Shown here: piece after piece, positions 1 to 11,990 of the stretch
How the letters are laid out: each line of letters opens with the position of its first letter
Numbering within the stretch: position 1 is the stretch's first letter
Assembly (NCBI GenBank): GCA_009193035.1
Contig: SWDT01000111.1
Coordinates: 62,001 to 126,000 of the forward strand
Direction of reading: 5' to 3'
Origin: Halicephalobus mephisto
Lineage: Eukaryota; Nematoda; Chromadorea; Rhabditida; Panagrolaimidae
Length of the DNA: 64,000 bases
Notes under the pieces: generated by a model
Seen by the model: the letters and a program-made list of their open reading frames with translations, nothing else
The model's database searches: none
What the model was told of the DNA's origin: nothing
Program-made: the position numbers and the translations under genes

Positions 1-239
1 GAAGTTTTTTAATATTTTGGAATTAACAAATTTGAATTTTGGAAAATTTAAGATTCTGGAAATTGATGTCGAGAAAATTTCGCAATGAAGTTTTTTTTGT
101 GATAGTACGACAGAACAATTTGATTTTGGAGGATTATTTTGGTGTTGTGATTTCTGCAATGTTTATCGACATTGTCATATATGACTTTTTTAGGATAGAA
201 ACTGGATTTCAATAATCTTTACTAGAACAAGAAGACAGA

Positions 240-800
240 TGAAATTTACATATCCTCCTACACAAGACCACTGAGGGTCTTACTCATGTCCTACAGTATC
301 CCAGGTTTCCTGGCATTCGGGCAATCTCTTCAAATTTTCTTTTTCTAAGATAGTTTTTGTTTAAAAATCTGTATACAGTGGATTCGCGATAAGTGGAAGC
401 TCGATAAGTCGAAAAAAGCGTTAAATGAAACTCAAAAATGCCATTTGATGTTTAACGTTCCCTAAGTTGAACATTCGACAACTGAAAAATCGCCGTAAAT
501 GGAACGTTTTCCTGGTCCCTTCAAGTTCCGCTTACCGCAAGTCCACTGTAACAGGTTTCAACTCACAAAACAACCGGGAATCTCACTCATGTCCTACAGT
601 ATCCCTGGTTCCCTGATATCCCTACTGTCCCCTCAGGTTCTCTTCAGTCTAATTTCTCTCCCAACATCCACATAACAAATTTCAACTCACAGGACAATCG
701 AGAACTTCATTCACGCCTTACAGTACTCCAGATTCTTTGATATCCAGACTGTCTCTTCAAGTCCTCTCTAGTCTAGTTTCCGTCCCACAGACCCTTAATC
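240..800 (+). repeat. Dispersed repeat, about 3 copies of a ~128-bp unit
   Basis: Three imperfect head-to-tail copies share the core CTCATGTCCTACAGTATCC followed by a TGATATCC segment and a TCTAGTCTA-like segment; copies lie near 250-350, 557-690 and 692-800. The first and second copies are separated by the MITE at 376-548. The same family occurs in reverse orientation at 35210-35490. No coding potential was seen. Confidence 0.75.
376..548. mobile_element. MITE family 1, pogo/Tigger-like ends
   Basis: A 173-bp element is flanked by TA on both sides (374-375, 549-550). It starts CAGTGGATTCGCGATAAGTG and ends with an imperfect inverted copy (reverse complement CAGTGGACTTGCGGTAAGCG). TA target duplication and a CAGT terminus are typical of Tc1/mariner/pogo elements. 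It carries no transposase, so it would be non-autonomous. A truncated relative in the opposite orientation is at 46115-46244. Confidence 0.8.
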
Positions 801-1404
801 CTCGAAAGTAGATAGAGGGTTATGTACTCGTATACTCTAATCGAGAAGTTTCTAAATCTATCCACCCAGAATGTCGATTCCAAAAATCATAAAATCGCAA
901 AACAACTATCGTAGAAAATCGAAATTGTTACGTATTCTGATTTCTACAAAAATTTTAGAAATTTGCATTGGAAAAATTTCTTCAGGAAAATAATTTTAAA
1001 TTTTTCAAAATAATTTAATTTTGAAATTTTTAAAATAATTTAATTTTGAAATTTTTAAAATAATTTAATTTTTAATTTTTTTAAAAACTTTGAAATTTTT
1101 AAAGAACTTTTAAAAATTCGTCTCTGGGTGATTTTATTAAAAATTAAATTATTTAAAAAATTAAGAAATAATTTTTTTCAAAAATATTTTTATTCAAAAT
1201 CTCGTCATCTGAAGTTGCGATACGGTAATTTTCGATGTTTTGTTGATTTCATCAAAGATTGATTTGTTCCGCTAAACTTCACCGATGATAACCAGCTTTG
1301 TTTTCAGATTCCGGATTTAAGACCGTGATAAGGGTCTTTTTTGCAACAAAAACTTTCATTTTTTGACTTTTGTCCCGAAAAATCGGTCTTGTTTCTGTCC
1401 GAAA
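801..1404. other. AT-rich intergenic sequence upstream of asm
   Basis: Mostly A/T runs, with unique sequence at 1200-1400. A TTTTCAG at 1302-1308, about 97 nt before the asm start codon, could be the trans-splice acceptor of that gene. I see no gene here. Confidence 0.5.
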
Positions 1405-4400
1405 ATGGAGATGAATATTTTAAAATTCGTGATTCTGGGGATTCTGATGGTTCAATTTGTCGTCAGTCTTCCGTCGACTGAAAGCAGATTAGACATTAAA
1501 AAAGTTAGAAAATTTTATTTAAATTTAAAAATTTAAATTTAAATTTTATAAATTTTAATTTAAATTTTGAAAAATTATTTTTATTAAAATTTTGAAAAAT
1601 TGTTTTTATTCTAATTTAAATTTAAACATTTTAATTTAAATTTTATAAATTTTATTTTTATTTAAATTTTGAAAAATTGTTTTTATTCTAATTTAAATTT
1701 AAACATTTTTATTTAAATTTTATAAATTTTACTTTTATTTAAATTTTATTTTGAAAAATTATTTTTATTCTAATTTAAATTTTAAAATTTTTATTTAAAT
1801 TTAAACATTTTTATTTTAGAAAAAGTTTTATTTTAATTTTAATTTAAAAAGTTTTAAATCTAATTATTTAGGTTAGAGAAGCTTTGACGACGAATTCGGA
1901 GATTTCTTTGAGTTGCGACGTCTGTAAACTCCTTGTTGCAGGAATTCGGCTTCTGATTTCTCAAAATAAGACGGAAGAGGAAATCGACAAATACGTCATG
2001 TAAGTTAAAATCTAAAAAATTAAAGTTATTAAAAATTTAATAATTTTTTAATTTAAAAAAGTTGCTCAATTTTGGTCCTGACACAAAAATAGCCTTATTA
2101 CGGTAATATTATTTTTGAAATTACTTTTTTGCTAAAAATATAAAAATCAAAAAATTTGTGAAAAATGATATTACCGCAATAAAGTCATTTTTCGTGTCAG
2201 GACCAAAATTAAGCAATTTTAACAACTTTTGTTTTTTTTAATTTTTAAGTTTCTAAATTTTTAAATTTTTGAATTTTTAAGTTTTATTTTTTTTTAAATT
2301 TTTATTTTTTTTAATTTTTTCAGTGATGTCTGTATTAGATTCAAAGTTGAACAGCCGTATGTCTGTGAAATGATCGTGGAAGAATTCGGAAATGAACTTT
2401 ACTTCGTCCTTGAACATTCCTTCCTGGAACCTCATGAATTCTGCGGCATTATAATCAAAAACTGTTCTCAAGCAATAAATCCCTTCCATCAGCCTTGGCC
2501 TCTGGACATCCCACACGACAAGCCCCCAGTGCAGCCTTGGCCGAGTCCACAGGTAGGTCCTTCTTCGATAACAAAAGGGACTTTGATCAACTAGAGTCTG
2601 CTGATCAGATAAAAAATGATTCTTTATCTTCCAGAATGTAGGGGGACTGTGTTTTGAATAGACACGAATAAAGTCTCAGAAAGGAAAAAGAGATTTGAAA
2701 AAATTCTAGAAAAAACAAAGGTCAAAAAAGGGGGGTTTTAGAAACAACAAAGGTCCCGAAAAGAAAGATTTCAGGAGACAGTAGAGGTTTCATAACGAAA
2801 AAGATCGTAAAAGAGAAGGGATTTGAAAGTAGAGAATGGATTTTGGAAGAGAAGTGGGGATTGTGAAAGAAAGAATTTTTGAAAATGATTTTAAAAAAAA
2901 AATTTTTGTAAAGTTTTTCATTACAGCCTGGAAAACCGACATTGAGGGTTTTGCATCTGGCAGATATCCACGTTGATCGACAATATGCCGTCGGAAGTGA
3001 AGCAGATTGTACGAACGACGAACCTGTCAATACTTATGCCTTCTGTTGTCGGGATTATCCTCCTGGAAGAGACGTCACGACTCCGGCTGGACAATTTGGC
3101 ACAGCTAAGAGATGTGATATTCCTTTTGTAACTTTTGATAAAGCAATGCAACAAATTTCTCAACAAGAAAAATTGGATTATATCATCATCACAGGAGATC
3201 TGGAACCCCATGCTATCTGGGATTACACCCAAGAAACCACATCTGCGAACATCGTCAACATCACGCAGACGATTATGAAGTACTTTCCCAACACCCCTGT
3301 CTATCAAGCTGTAGGAAATCACGAAGGAGTCCCCATGGACGCCTTCGCTCCTCATGACATCAAGGAATACGACACCCGAGGACCCCAATGGCTCTACACC
3401 GTCCTGAAAGAACAATGGGGTCACTGGCTGCCGACCCAAGTCCAGGAAACTATCCAATAGCAAGTTCACAAATTTTAATCTTGTAATTTTATGGTTTTCA
3501 GCCGAGGAAGTTACTCCTTCAGACCTTTCAAAGGATTGAAGATAATTTCACTCAATACCGTATACTGTTCCCAATGGAATTTGTAAGTTTTTTGAAATTT
3601 TCGAAATACAGTAGAACTTGGATATCAAATACCCTCTTGAGATCGGCCAAAGTGTATGTTATAAAAAAGGACATATCATAGAAAGGGTAAATTTGAAAGT
3701 AGACTAACTAAACTCATTCAGACTGTATGTTATAACCCGAGATATCTTATAGCGGGGATATCTTATATCCAAGTTCCATTATACAGTAGAACTTTAATAT
3801 AAGATACCCTCTTGGGATTGGGCAAAGCATATGTTATAAAAAAGGATATATTATAGCAGGGGTAAATTTGAAAGCAGACTAACCAAATTTACCCACTCAT
3901 ACTGTATGCTATAATAAGAGATATGTTATAGCAGGGGTATCTTGTATCCAAGTTCTACTGTATAAATTATAATGTACTTTAATTCAAAATTTTTCAATTA
4001 TAATTTATAAAAATTTTTTTGATATAGGATTTTCTTGAAATACCTTGATTGAAAATTTTCAAAAAAAGATTCAGATTAATTCGGATTTTTTAACGAAATT
4101 CATCGAAATTCAAACTTTCTGGAATGATTTTTATCAAATTAGATTTAAAATTTCAAAAAATCTAAAATAAAACTTTCTAAAAATATTCAAATTGGATAGA
4201 ATTTTCTAAAAAGACATCAAACCAAACTAGGACTTTCCGAAACTTGTACTTCGTTTTATTAAAGTTGACGATCAAAGTTGGAATTTAAAATTTTCCATTT
4301 TAAAACTCAACTTACGAATCATATTTGAATTTAAAAAATTACTTAAATTTTAATTATGAATTTCGAAAAAACGTTTTTAAAAATCGAAATTTTAATTTCC

Positions 4401-6263
4401 AACTTTTGTAAACTAAAATACTGTACTTTATATTATTAAAGTTAAAATTTAAAATTTTTCACTTTAAAATTCAACTTACGAATCATATTTGAATTTTAAA
4501 AATTACTTAAATTTTAACTATGAATTTAGAAAAAATGTTTTTAAAATTTAAAAAATTATAAATTTAAGAAAAAAATTAAAATTTTAATTTCCAACTTTTG
4601 TAAACTAAAATATTGGTCTAAGAATATTTAAAAATCAAATTTCACAATCATTCAACGTTGTTTTAAATTTTTTAAATTTTATTTATTATTTATAAAAATC
4701 TCCATTTTTCTTTATTTATTCATTGCTGAATACTGTAATAAAAACATGTTTTAAGTTATCTCTACATCAACGCCACTGATCCTGATCAAACTCTGGAATG
4801 GCTCAAAAACGAACTTTGGGATTCTGAAAACAAAACAGAAAAAGTTCACATCATATCTCACATCCCCTCTGGCGACTCCTACTGCCTCTCGGGCTGGGGA
4901 TCCAATTACTACAAGTTAGTCAACAGATTCGAAAACACGATCGCTGCTCAATTCTTCGGTCACACTCATTACGATCATTTTTACGTAGGATTTTTGGAAT
5001 TTTTAAAGTTAAAATCCCGTAAAATTCTTAAAAATTATTAGAAAATTCTAAATTCTTTCAGAATCTAACGAAAACAAACATTTTTAGAATTTTTTAGAAC
5101 TTGATTAGTTTTTTAAAATTATGTAGAAATTTTTAAAATCACGTAAAAGTTTTTTAAAATCAAAAAGAAGATTTTTAAAATTATGTAGAAATTTTTTTAA
5201 ATCGTGTAGAAAGTTTTTAAAATTATGTAGAAATTTTAAAATCCCGTAAAAGTTTTTTAAAATCAAAAAGAAGATTTTTAAAATCACGGAGAACTTTTTT
5301 AAAATCACGTAGAAATTTTTTAAAATCATCACAACTTTTTTTTAATCGTGTAGAAAATTTTTAAAATCACGGAAAAACTTCTAATTGTTTTGAAATTTAG
5401 TAGAAATGTAGGATTTTTTAGAATTTCGTAGATTCCAAAAATCTCATAGAAACTTCCGAAATTCTGTAGAAGGTTTTGGAATTTTCAAGGACTTTCATGA
5501 AGGCTTCTGAATCCTTCAGAATTCCAATAAAAATCCTAAAAACCTCTAAAATTTTTCAGAATTTCGCAGAAAATTTTAGTTTTCGAAAAACTCAAAATTT
5601 TTGGAACTTTTTTGACTTCAATAAAAACTTCTGAAATTTTTCAGAATCTCATGAAAATTTCGAAATTTTCAAAATTCGATGAAAAATTTCAGAATTAACA
5701 TATTTTTCAGGATTTTTGGGAATTTTTGTCGAAACGATTCCCGAAATTTCGAAATTTTGTAATACGGTAATTTTCAGATGTACTATGACAACGAAGATCC
5801 GAAGAACAGACCCGCTCATGTGGCTTTCGTGGCTCCGTCCTTGACCACCTACAGCGACCTCAATCCCGCTTACAGAATCTACACCATTGACGGGAACTAC
5901 GACGGATCCAGCTTTACAGTACTCGATGAAGAAAACTACTGGGTGAACTTGACTGAAGCGAACGCGAGTGGAAAACTCAAATTCGAACTAGAATATAACA
6001 AAAAAGTAAAAAAAAAATTTTTTTTAATAATTTTTAATTTTTTTCAGACAACTTTCGGACTCAAAGATATGTCTCCAGCGTCCTTCAACGACCTTCTGCA
6101 GAGAATGCTGAAGGATGAGACTTTACTGGATAAGTACATCACTTACTTCTACAGAAACAACGTCCAGCTCCAGAACTGCGACGCGGCGTGCAAGAAGGAC
6201 TTCGTCTGCAAGGCCATGACCGGGGAAGGAGGCAAGGAAGACGTCTTCTGTGCTGGAATTTAA
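1405..6263 (+). CDS. asm: Acid sphingomyelinase (secreted/lysosomal)
   Basis: This enzyme hydrolyses sphingomyelin to ceramide and phosphocholine in lysosomes or outside the cell. Exons: 1405-1503, 1872-1999, 2324-2552, 2927-3459, 3502-3582, 4756-4984, 5778-6005 and 6048-6263. They join in frame to 580 aa, close to the family's usual length. Residues 1-22 form a signal peptide. A saposin-B domain with paired cysteines (CDVCKLL) covers about 35-130, followed by a Pro/Trp-rich linker. The metallophosphoesterase domain keeps every metal ligand: D165 and H167 (ADIHVD), D243 and H247 (GDLEPH), N283 and H284 (GNHE), H392 (SHIPSG), H426 and H428 (GHTHYD). Intron 4 is a 42-nt GC-AG intron (donor GCAAGT); without it the frame meets TAG at once. 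Intron 5 uses a TTTTAAG acceptor and holds two MITEs. Intron 7 (42 nt) has no stop and keeps frame. The family is certain; the numbered paralogue is not. Confidence 0.95.
3460..3501 (+). other. 42-nt GC-AG intron in asm
   Basis: The donor is GCAAGT, a perfect consensus apart from the GC, and the acceptor is TTTTCAG. Joining 3459 to 3502 gives TIQYRGSYSFRP, which fits the sphingomyelinase fold. The nearest GT does not restore this frame. Confidence 0.85.
3609..3960. mobile_element. Two tandem MITEs of family 2
   Basis: Two head-to-tail ~176-bp elements lie at 3609-3783 and 3784-3960 inside asm intron 5. Each begins CAGTAGAACTTGGATAT (or a close variant) and ends with the inverted form ATATCCAAGTTCTACTG. 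They abut at a shared TA, and TA also flanks the pair. There is no open reading frame. A third copy is at 49847-50022. Confidence 0.8.
4260..4620. repeat. Tandem duplication in asm intron 5
   Basis: Two copies of a ~170-bp AT-rich unit, recognisable by TTCAACTTACGAATCATATT at about 4310 and 4475. It is intronic and noncoding. Confidence 0.7.
5100..5400. repeat. AT-rich minisatellite in asm intron 6
   Basis: About eleven degenerate copies of a ~26-bp unit (TTTTTAAAATCACGTAGAAA-like). The open frame on the opposite strand is a by-product of the repeat and is not a gene. Confidence 0.7.
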
Positions 6264-6299
6264 CAAACGCAACTGTGCTGAAGTCTATGAAGAATCAAC

Positions 6300-6690
6300 A
6301 TCGAAATCCAATTTTGCAAGTACATTACAAATTTTTAGATATCCATATATGAAACTATTAATGTATTAATTTATTTATCCAAATCTTGCGAGGACATTAC
6401 AAATTTCGAAATATTCATATATGAAACTACCAACATACCAACTAAATTGTTCAAATATCACAAAGAAACTGCTCATTTTAAAATACTCATATATGAAACT
6501 ATTAATATATCAACTAAATTGTCCAAATGTCGCGAATACATCACAAAGTTTTAAACGTTCATATATGAAACTATTAATATATCAACTAAATTGTTCAAAT
6601 GTTGCAAATACATCACAAAGTTTTAAACATTCATATATGAAACTATTAATATATCAACTGATCTGTCCAAATGTCGCAAGCAAACTATAG
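6300..6690 (+). repeat. Minisatellite 3' of asm, ~72-bp unit
   Basis: About five copies of a unit containing TTCATATATGAAACTATTAA and ATCAACTAAATTGTTCAAAT. The unit length is a multiple of three, so an 89-codon open frame runs through it; I regard that as an artefact. It starts about 40 nt after the asm stop codon and may lie in the 3' UTR. Confidence 0.75.
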
Positions 6691-6879
6691 ATTTGATTTT
6701 GATTTTTATGTGGATTTCTTTGTAGATTTCAGCACTGAATAAATGAATGAGGTTATTGGAAAATAAAATAATAATTAATCAAACCAGTTTGGAAATTTAA
6801 AAATTATTTTAAAAAAGTGATTTTTAAAGAAAAATAAAATTTGAAAATTTAATGGTTATTCAAAAAATATTTTTTTTGG

Positions 6880-7573
6880 CGAAAAGTGAAACTTGAAAAT
6901 AGACGAGTTCGGTTGAAGTTATATCAACATTATTTTTCTCTTTTCCTATATATTCTGTTTTTTTAAATTTATTTTTGTATTATTTTAATTAATTACTTTA
7001 AAAATTAATAGTTCTTGGTGAAAAGTGAAACTTGAAAATGGACGAGTCCGCTTGAAGTTATATCAACATTATTTTTCTCTTTTTCTATATATTCTGTTTT
7101 TTTAAATTTATTTTTGTATTATTTTAAGTAATTACTTTAAAAATTAATAGTTCTTGGCGAAAAGTGAAATTTGAAGGTCGACGAGTTCGCTTGAAATTGA
7201 TCCATGAACATTATTTCTATTTTCAGTTTAATTTTTTAAATCTCTTTTAGGATAATTTTACTTATTTGAAAGATTTAATATTTACCTCCGAAAACCGAAA
7301 TTTAACAATTTAAATTTGGTCTTTGTTTGATATTGATCTATTTATATAATTTTAAAGTATTTTTTAAATAAATTTCACTTTTTATTATTTCTTTTATTAT
7401 ATAAATTGTCAAAATTATTCTAAATTTCGAAGATTGATCACATTCATATATAAATTGTTGATTTTACGGCGAGATTATTCGATATATATAATTTTAAAGA
7501 ACTTTATTATTTTTAAAACCTAAATTTTACTTTATAGTTTATTTTTATAATTAAATTAAGAATAATTTTCCAG
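6880..7573. repeat. Tandem ~136-bp repeat and AT-rich spacer before mrpl-10
   Basis: Two and a half copies of a ~136-bp unit begin at about 6879, 7016 and 7156 with GGCGAAAAGTGAAACTTGAA. The rest, 7230-7565, is AT-rich with nothing recognisable until the TTTTCCAG acceptor just before 7574. Confidence 0.7.
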
Positions 7574-8815
7574 ATGCTGCCCCAGAGGTTTCTATCTCCA
7601 GCACTTGCGGGTTGCACGACTGTGAGAGCCGTTTCCTCGAAGTACGTCAAACCCCATCCTCGGTCCTATCGTCGTCGTCTCTTCGAAGCCGCTGTGGCTC
7701 CTGTGATGCCGAAAGAACAAAAATCATGTAATTTAGCTCAGATTATTGAACAATTCCAGAAAGAATTCAATGAATACGCCGATATTGAACTGGCTGAAGT
7801 CAAAGAAATCAGAAGATGGATCAAGGAAAATGAGTTCAGATCGATGGCCATATGTCAATTCCTCTCTGTCAATGGTAGGAATCTGTGGCTGACGAGTAAT
7901 CAGTGAGTTATCTTTAGATATACATACTATCATACAAAAACTCCAAAAGTGTTTTTTACGAAACATTTCCGAAGTTTTTAAAATTTGAAGTAGTCTAAAA
8001 TTTTAATTTCGTGTGATTATTTCGTAACTAATATATCATAAAAATTCAAAATTAGCATTATTACAAAGTAAATTTTTGGAAATTGTTAGAATCTAAAGTA
8101 GCCTGAAATTTTTGTTTCGTGTGATTATTTCGTAACTAACATATAAAATTCAAAATTAAAATTTTTACGAACTTGTTTTGAGATGAACTTTTAGAAACTA
8201 AGGTGGTCTACGTGACGATTTTGATTACGAAATAATCACGAAAAACCGGTGTTTGAAGCTATTTTTGTTTAAGTAGAGTTAAAACTTTCTGGATTAAAGT
8301 TCCATAAAGTACGTAACTCTGTGTTTACTTTCTGAAGATTAAAGATTATTTATAAAAATACCAATAAACATCGGAAAAACCAGATTACTGTCCTTGTTTA
8401 ACTAATTTTTAATTTTAGGCTTAGATTGAAAGGACTAGAACTAAAACCTATCGAGAACAGAATTGGAAAAAAACTTTTTGAAAACACTGCATTTGCTTCT
8501 TTGGAACCACTCTGGGTCGGACATAATGCCCTCATATTTGGACGTGATATCGAATCTTTGAAGACGATCGTGACTGAGACAGATAAATTGAATTTTATTA
8601 TTCCTTTAGCCTTCACGTTCGACGACAGGATTTTCTCGATGAAAGAAGTGGAAGAATTGACCAAGTTACCTGATTTCGAGATGTTGAGGGCACAGACGGC
8701 TCATATCCTGGATCAGATCCCAGTTCAACTGACGGAAGCCCTAGATCATCATGGAAGGGAATTTTCGATGATTTTGAGCAATTTGGACACTAGGAAACCG
8801 GATGAAAGTGGATAG
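7574..8815 (+). CDS. mrpl-10: Mitochondrial large-subunit ribosomal protein L10 (uL10m)
   Basis: A component of the mitochondrial ribosomal stalk base. Two exons, 7574-7902 and 8419-8815, join in phase (CA + G gives Gln) to 241 aa. A basic, Arg/Ser-rich N-terminus (residues 1-40) is a plausible mitochondrial targeting region. The core shows family blocks: SMAICQFLSVNGRNLWL near 97-113, a PLWVGHNALIFG segment, and a LPDFEMLRAQTAHILDQIP region matching the end of animal MRPL10. The ATG directly follows TTTTCCAG, so the transcript is probably trans-spliced at 7573. The single intron contains a short tandem duplication. An AATAAA lies at 8859-8864. Assignment is by similarity remembered from the animal family. 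Confidence 0.9.
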
Positions 8816-9592
8816 GAATATTGTTGTTTGTTGGTTATTTTTAGGTAAAGAAATTTTGAATAAAGAATCGAGATTTAAGTGGTGATTTTGTGACTTTTGA
8901 ACTGCATAATATAAGTCAAACTAAAACGTGGAATTCTGCAAGAGTTCTGCAGATGATGTTTGTCGTCATCAACGTCGTTTTTTTTCGTTAAAAACGAACA
9001 AGTTGATTATGTTTAACTTTTGACATTTTTTAAAATTTAAAATACAAAATTTCGAATTTAAAAAAATATAAGTTTTAATTTTTTTAAAATGATATTAATT
9101 TAATTTTTTTGTTTTAAAAAAGTAATTTTTAATCATGTTTACTTTTGCCCACGTGTTTTTCGATTTTTTAAATGTTTTTAAATTTTTTTAAGAAGCTTAA
9201 ATTGAAAATTTTTGTTTTTTTCAAACTTTATTTTAAAAAAAATTAATTTTTTTAAATTTTAAATAATTTTAAAAATTAATTTTTTTTAGATTTTTTAAAA
9301 TTTTTTAAAATTAATTTTTTTTAAATTTGTTTTTTAAAATTTTTTAAATTAATTTTTTTATTTTTGAGAAATTAATTTTTTTTAGATTTTTTAAAATTTT
9401 TTAAAATTAATTTTTTTTAATTTGTTTTTTAAAATTTTTTAAAATTAATTTTTTTATTTTTGAGAAATTAATTTTTTTAAATTTGTTTTTTAAAATTTTT
9501 TAAAATTAATTTTTTTATTTTTGAGAAATTTTTGAATAATTATTATTTTTTAGTTTTTTTAGTTATTTTTCTAGAAAAATATACATGTTTAT
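8816..9592. other. AT-rich spacer after mrpl-10
   Basis: After the poly(A) signal the sequence decays into A/T runs; 9230-9540 is a short tandem array of TTTTTTAAAATTAATTTTTT-like units. No gene was seen. Confidence 0.6.
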
Positions 9593-9950
9593 TCATTTGA
9601 ACTTTGTGTGTTTAATTTTCCGCTCAAGATTAATAAAAATAGTTTCCGTATCAAAGGTACCTAAAGAAGAACCGGAAAACCTTTCCAGAAAAACGTTCCA
9701 GATTAGGTGTTTCCGGTTATTCCTGGCAAAAGGGAAAATCTGATCTAGTTTGTTGCTTGACTGTTCACGCATTCTTGCGCAATCAAATGGGACAAATTTT
9801 ACCCGTTTTGACAACTCAAGTCAAGGTCGACGGATCTGCTCTACTTTCATTTTCGGATTTGTAATTTTATTTGTTACAATCTTCCAAAAGGATTAAAGAG
9901 GATCTGACGGATATCCAAAATGGTGATAATTTCCATTTCCAAAAAGTTTT
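9593..9950. other. Mixed-composition island, no gene recognised
   Basis: About 9630-9850 is less AT-rich and not repetitive, unlike its surroundings. A 73-codon open frame on the minus strand shows no family features. It could be regulatory or a noncoding transcript; the sequence alone does not say. Confidence 0.3.
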
Positions 9951-9969
9951 AGATTTCAATAATTTTTAG

Positions 9970-11990
9970 ATTGCAGATGATTAAACTTCTAGAGTCTTCT
10001 AAAATCAAAAAAATATAAAATTTTACTTTTTTCGGTCCTGATTGGAAAATTTTGAAAATTCGTTTTGAGATTATTTTTTAGAATTTTATGTAAAAATTTT
10101 AATTTTATAAAATAATGTAATTTAAAAACTTCTAAAATGAAGAAAATATAAAATTTTACTTTTTTCGGTCCTGATTGGAAAAGTTTAAAAAATTCGTTTT
10201 GAGATTATTTTTTAGAATTTTATGTAAAAATTTTATTTTTAAAAATAATGTAATTTAAAAATTTCTAAAATTAGATAACTTTTAAATGTTACATTTTCGG
10301 TCTCAACTAGGAAGTTTTCAGAAATCATATTGAGACTAATTTTTGGAAATATTTGTTTTTTTGTAACAACATGATTCCGGACTTTTCAGAAGTATGCAAA
10401 CACGAAATTTTATAGTTTGGATTCTAACTAAAAATTTTACAGATTTTTGTTGATTTTTCTGAATTTTTAAATTTCAAAATTATACTTTTTAAAAAAATAT
10501 AATTTCGAAATTATACTTTTTAAAAAAATATAATTTCGAAATTATTTTGTATTTTAAAAATTTCCTAAAATCACGTAAATTTTGCATTTTTTGTCCTGAC
10601 TGGAAAATTTTAAAAATTCTTTTCGAGATCAATTTTCGAAATTTTATGTAAAATTTTTATTTTTTAAATAGTGTAATTTAGAAAAATTTGAAAACGAGAT
10701 TAATTTTTAATTTTTAATTATTTCTGGTCCTGACTGGAAAATTTTAAAAATTCTTTTCGAGATAAATTTTCAAAATTTTATATAAAATTTTTATTTTTTA
10801 AATAATGTAATTTAAAAAATTTAAAAATCAGTTTAATTTTTAATTTTTAATTATTTCTGGTCCTGACTGGAAAGTTTTAAAAATTTTTTTCGAGATCAAT
10901 TTTCGAAATTTTATGTAAAATTTCTATTTCTAAAAAAAAATATAATTTCGAATTTATTTTGTACTTTTAAAAGTTTTTTAAAATCACGTAAATTTTACAT
11001 TTTTTGGTCCTGACAAGAAATTTTTATTTTTTTTTAAATATAATTTCGAATTTGTATTTTAAAAAAATTTTAAAAATCTTTTAAATTAAAATTTTTTTAA
11101 CTGGAAAATTTTGAAATTATTTTTGGAATTTTAAACTTTTTTTGCCAGTAATTCAACAATCTACCGGATAGGTTTTTGAACTTTTTAAAAGCACAAAAAT
11201 TAAAATTCGTTTTTTTCGGTCTCAAGTGGAAAATTCTCAAAATTTTCGTTAAGATATTTTTTTCAATTTTCATCACCCAAATTTTTGTTTCCTACGGTAA
11301 CTTGGAAGTTTTTAGAATTGTGTAAACACAGCTTTCTGTATAGTTTGGTCTCGACTGGAAAATTCCGAAAATTCTTGTCGAGAGCATTTTGGATTTTTTT
11401 CGGTAAACATTTTTGAATTTTTTTCAAAGATATTTGAACTTTAAAAATATTAAAATCGAATTCTGTAATTTCTGGTCCTGAAAAGAAAATTTTTAAAATT
11501 CTTCTCAGGACCAAATTTAAGAATTTTAATCACTTTTTTTATTTTTTACGATGTTGCAATTTTGAAAATTCCAGAAGTATATCAATGTTGAATTCCACAA
11601 TTTTTAGTCTCAACTGGAAAATTTCAAAAATTCTTCTCAGAACCATTTTTTGATTATTATTGAAAATTTTAAAAATTTAGAAAATTCTAGAATTATGAAA
11701 ATTTATTTTTATTATTTTTGGTCTTAAATAGAAATTTTTAAATTTTTTCAAAATTACTATTTTTAATTTTTATGAAATTGAAATTTAAAAATTTTTAGAA
11801 TTATGAAAATTAATTTTCATTATTTTTGGTCTTAAATGGAAATTTTTAGATTTTTTCAAAATTACTATTTTTAATTTTTATAAAAAATTAGAAAATTCTA
11901 GAATCATGAAAATTTATTTTTACGATTTTTGGTCTTAAATGGAAAATTTCAAAAAACATTTTTAAAACAAATTTTTCGGGAATTTGATGA
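9970..11990. repeat. 2-kb degenerate minisatellite array, ~100-170-bp units
   Basis: At least ten copies recur around TCGGTCCTGATTGGAAAATT or TGGTCCTGACTGGAAAATTT, each followed by a TTTCGAGAT...TTTTATGTAAAAATTT segment. The units drift in sequence along the array. No coding content. Confidence 0.75.

Noticed and set aside
1316..1345. Hairpin plus T-run (AGACC...GGTCTTTTTT) resembling a bacterial terminator
   Set aside because: Eukaryotic Pol II context inside a probable 5' leader; stem is only five pairs.
5105..5332. 75-codon minus-strand frame in asm intron 6
   Set aside because: Lies in a minisatellite; Lys/Phe/Asn-only composition.
6421..6690. 89-codon frame after asm
   Set aside because: Five-fold repeat of one 72-bp unit with no start context or domain.
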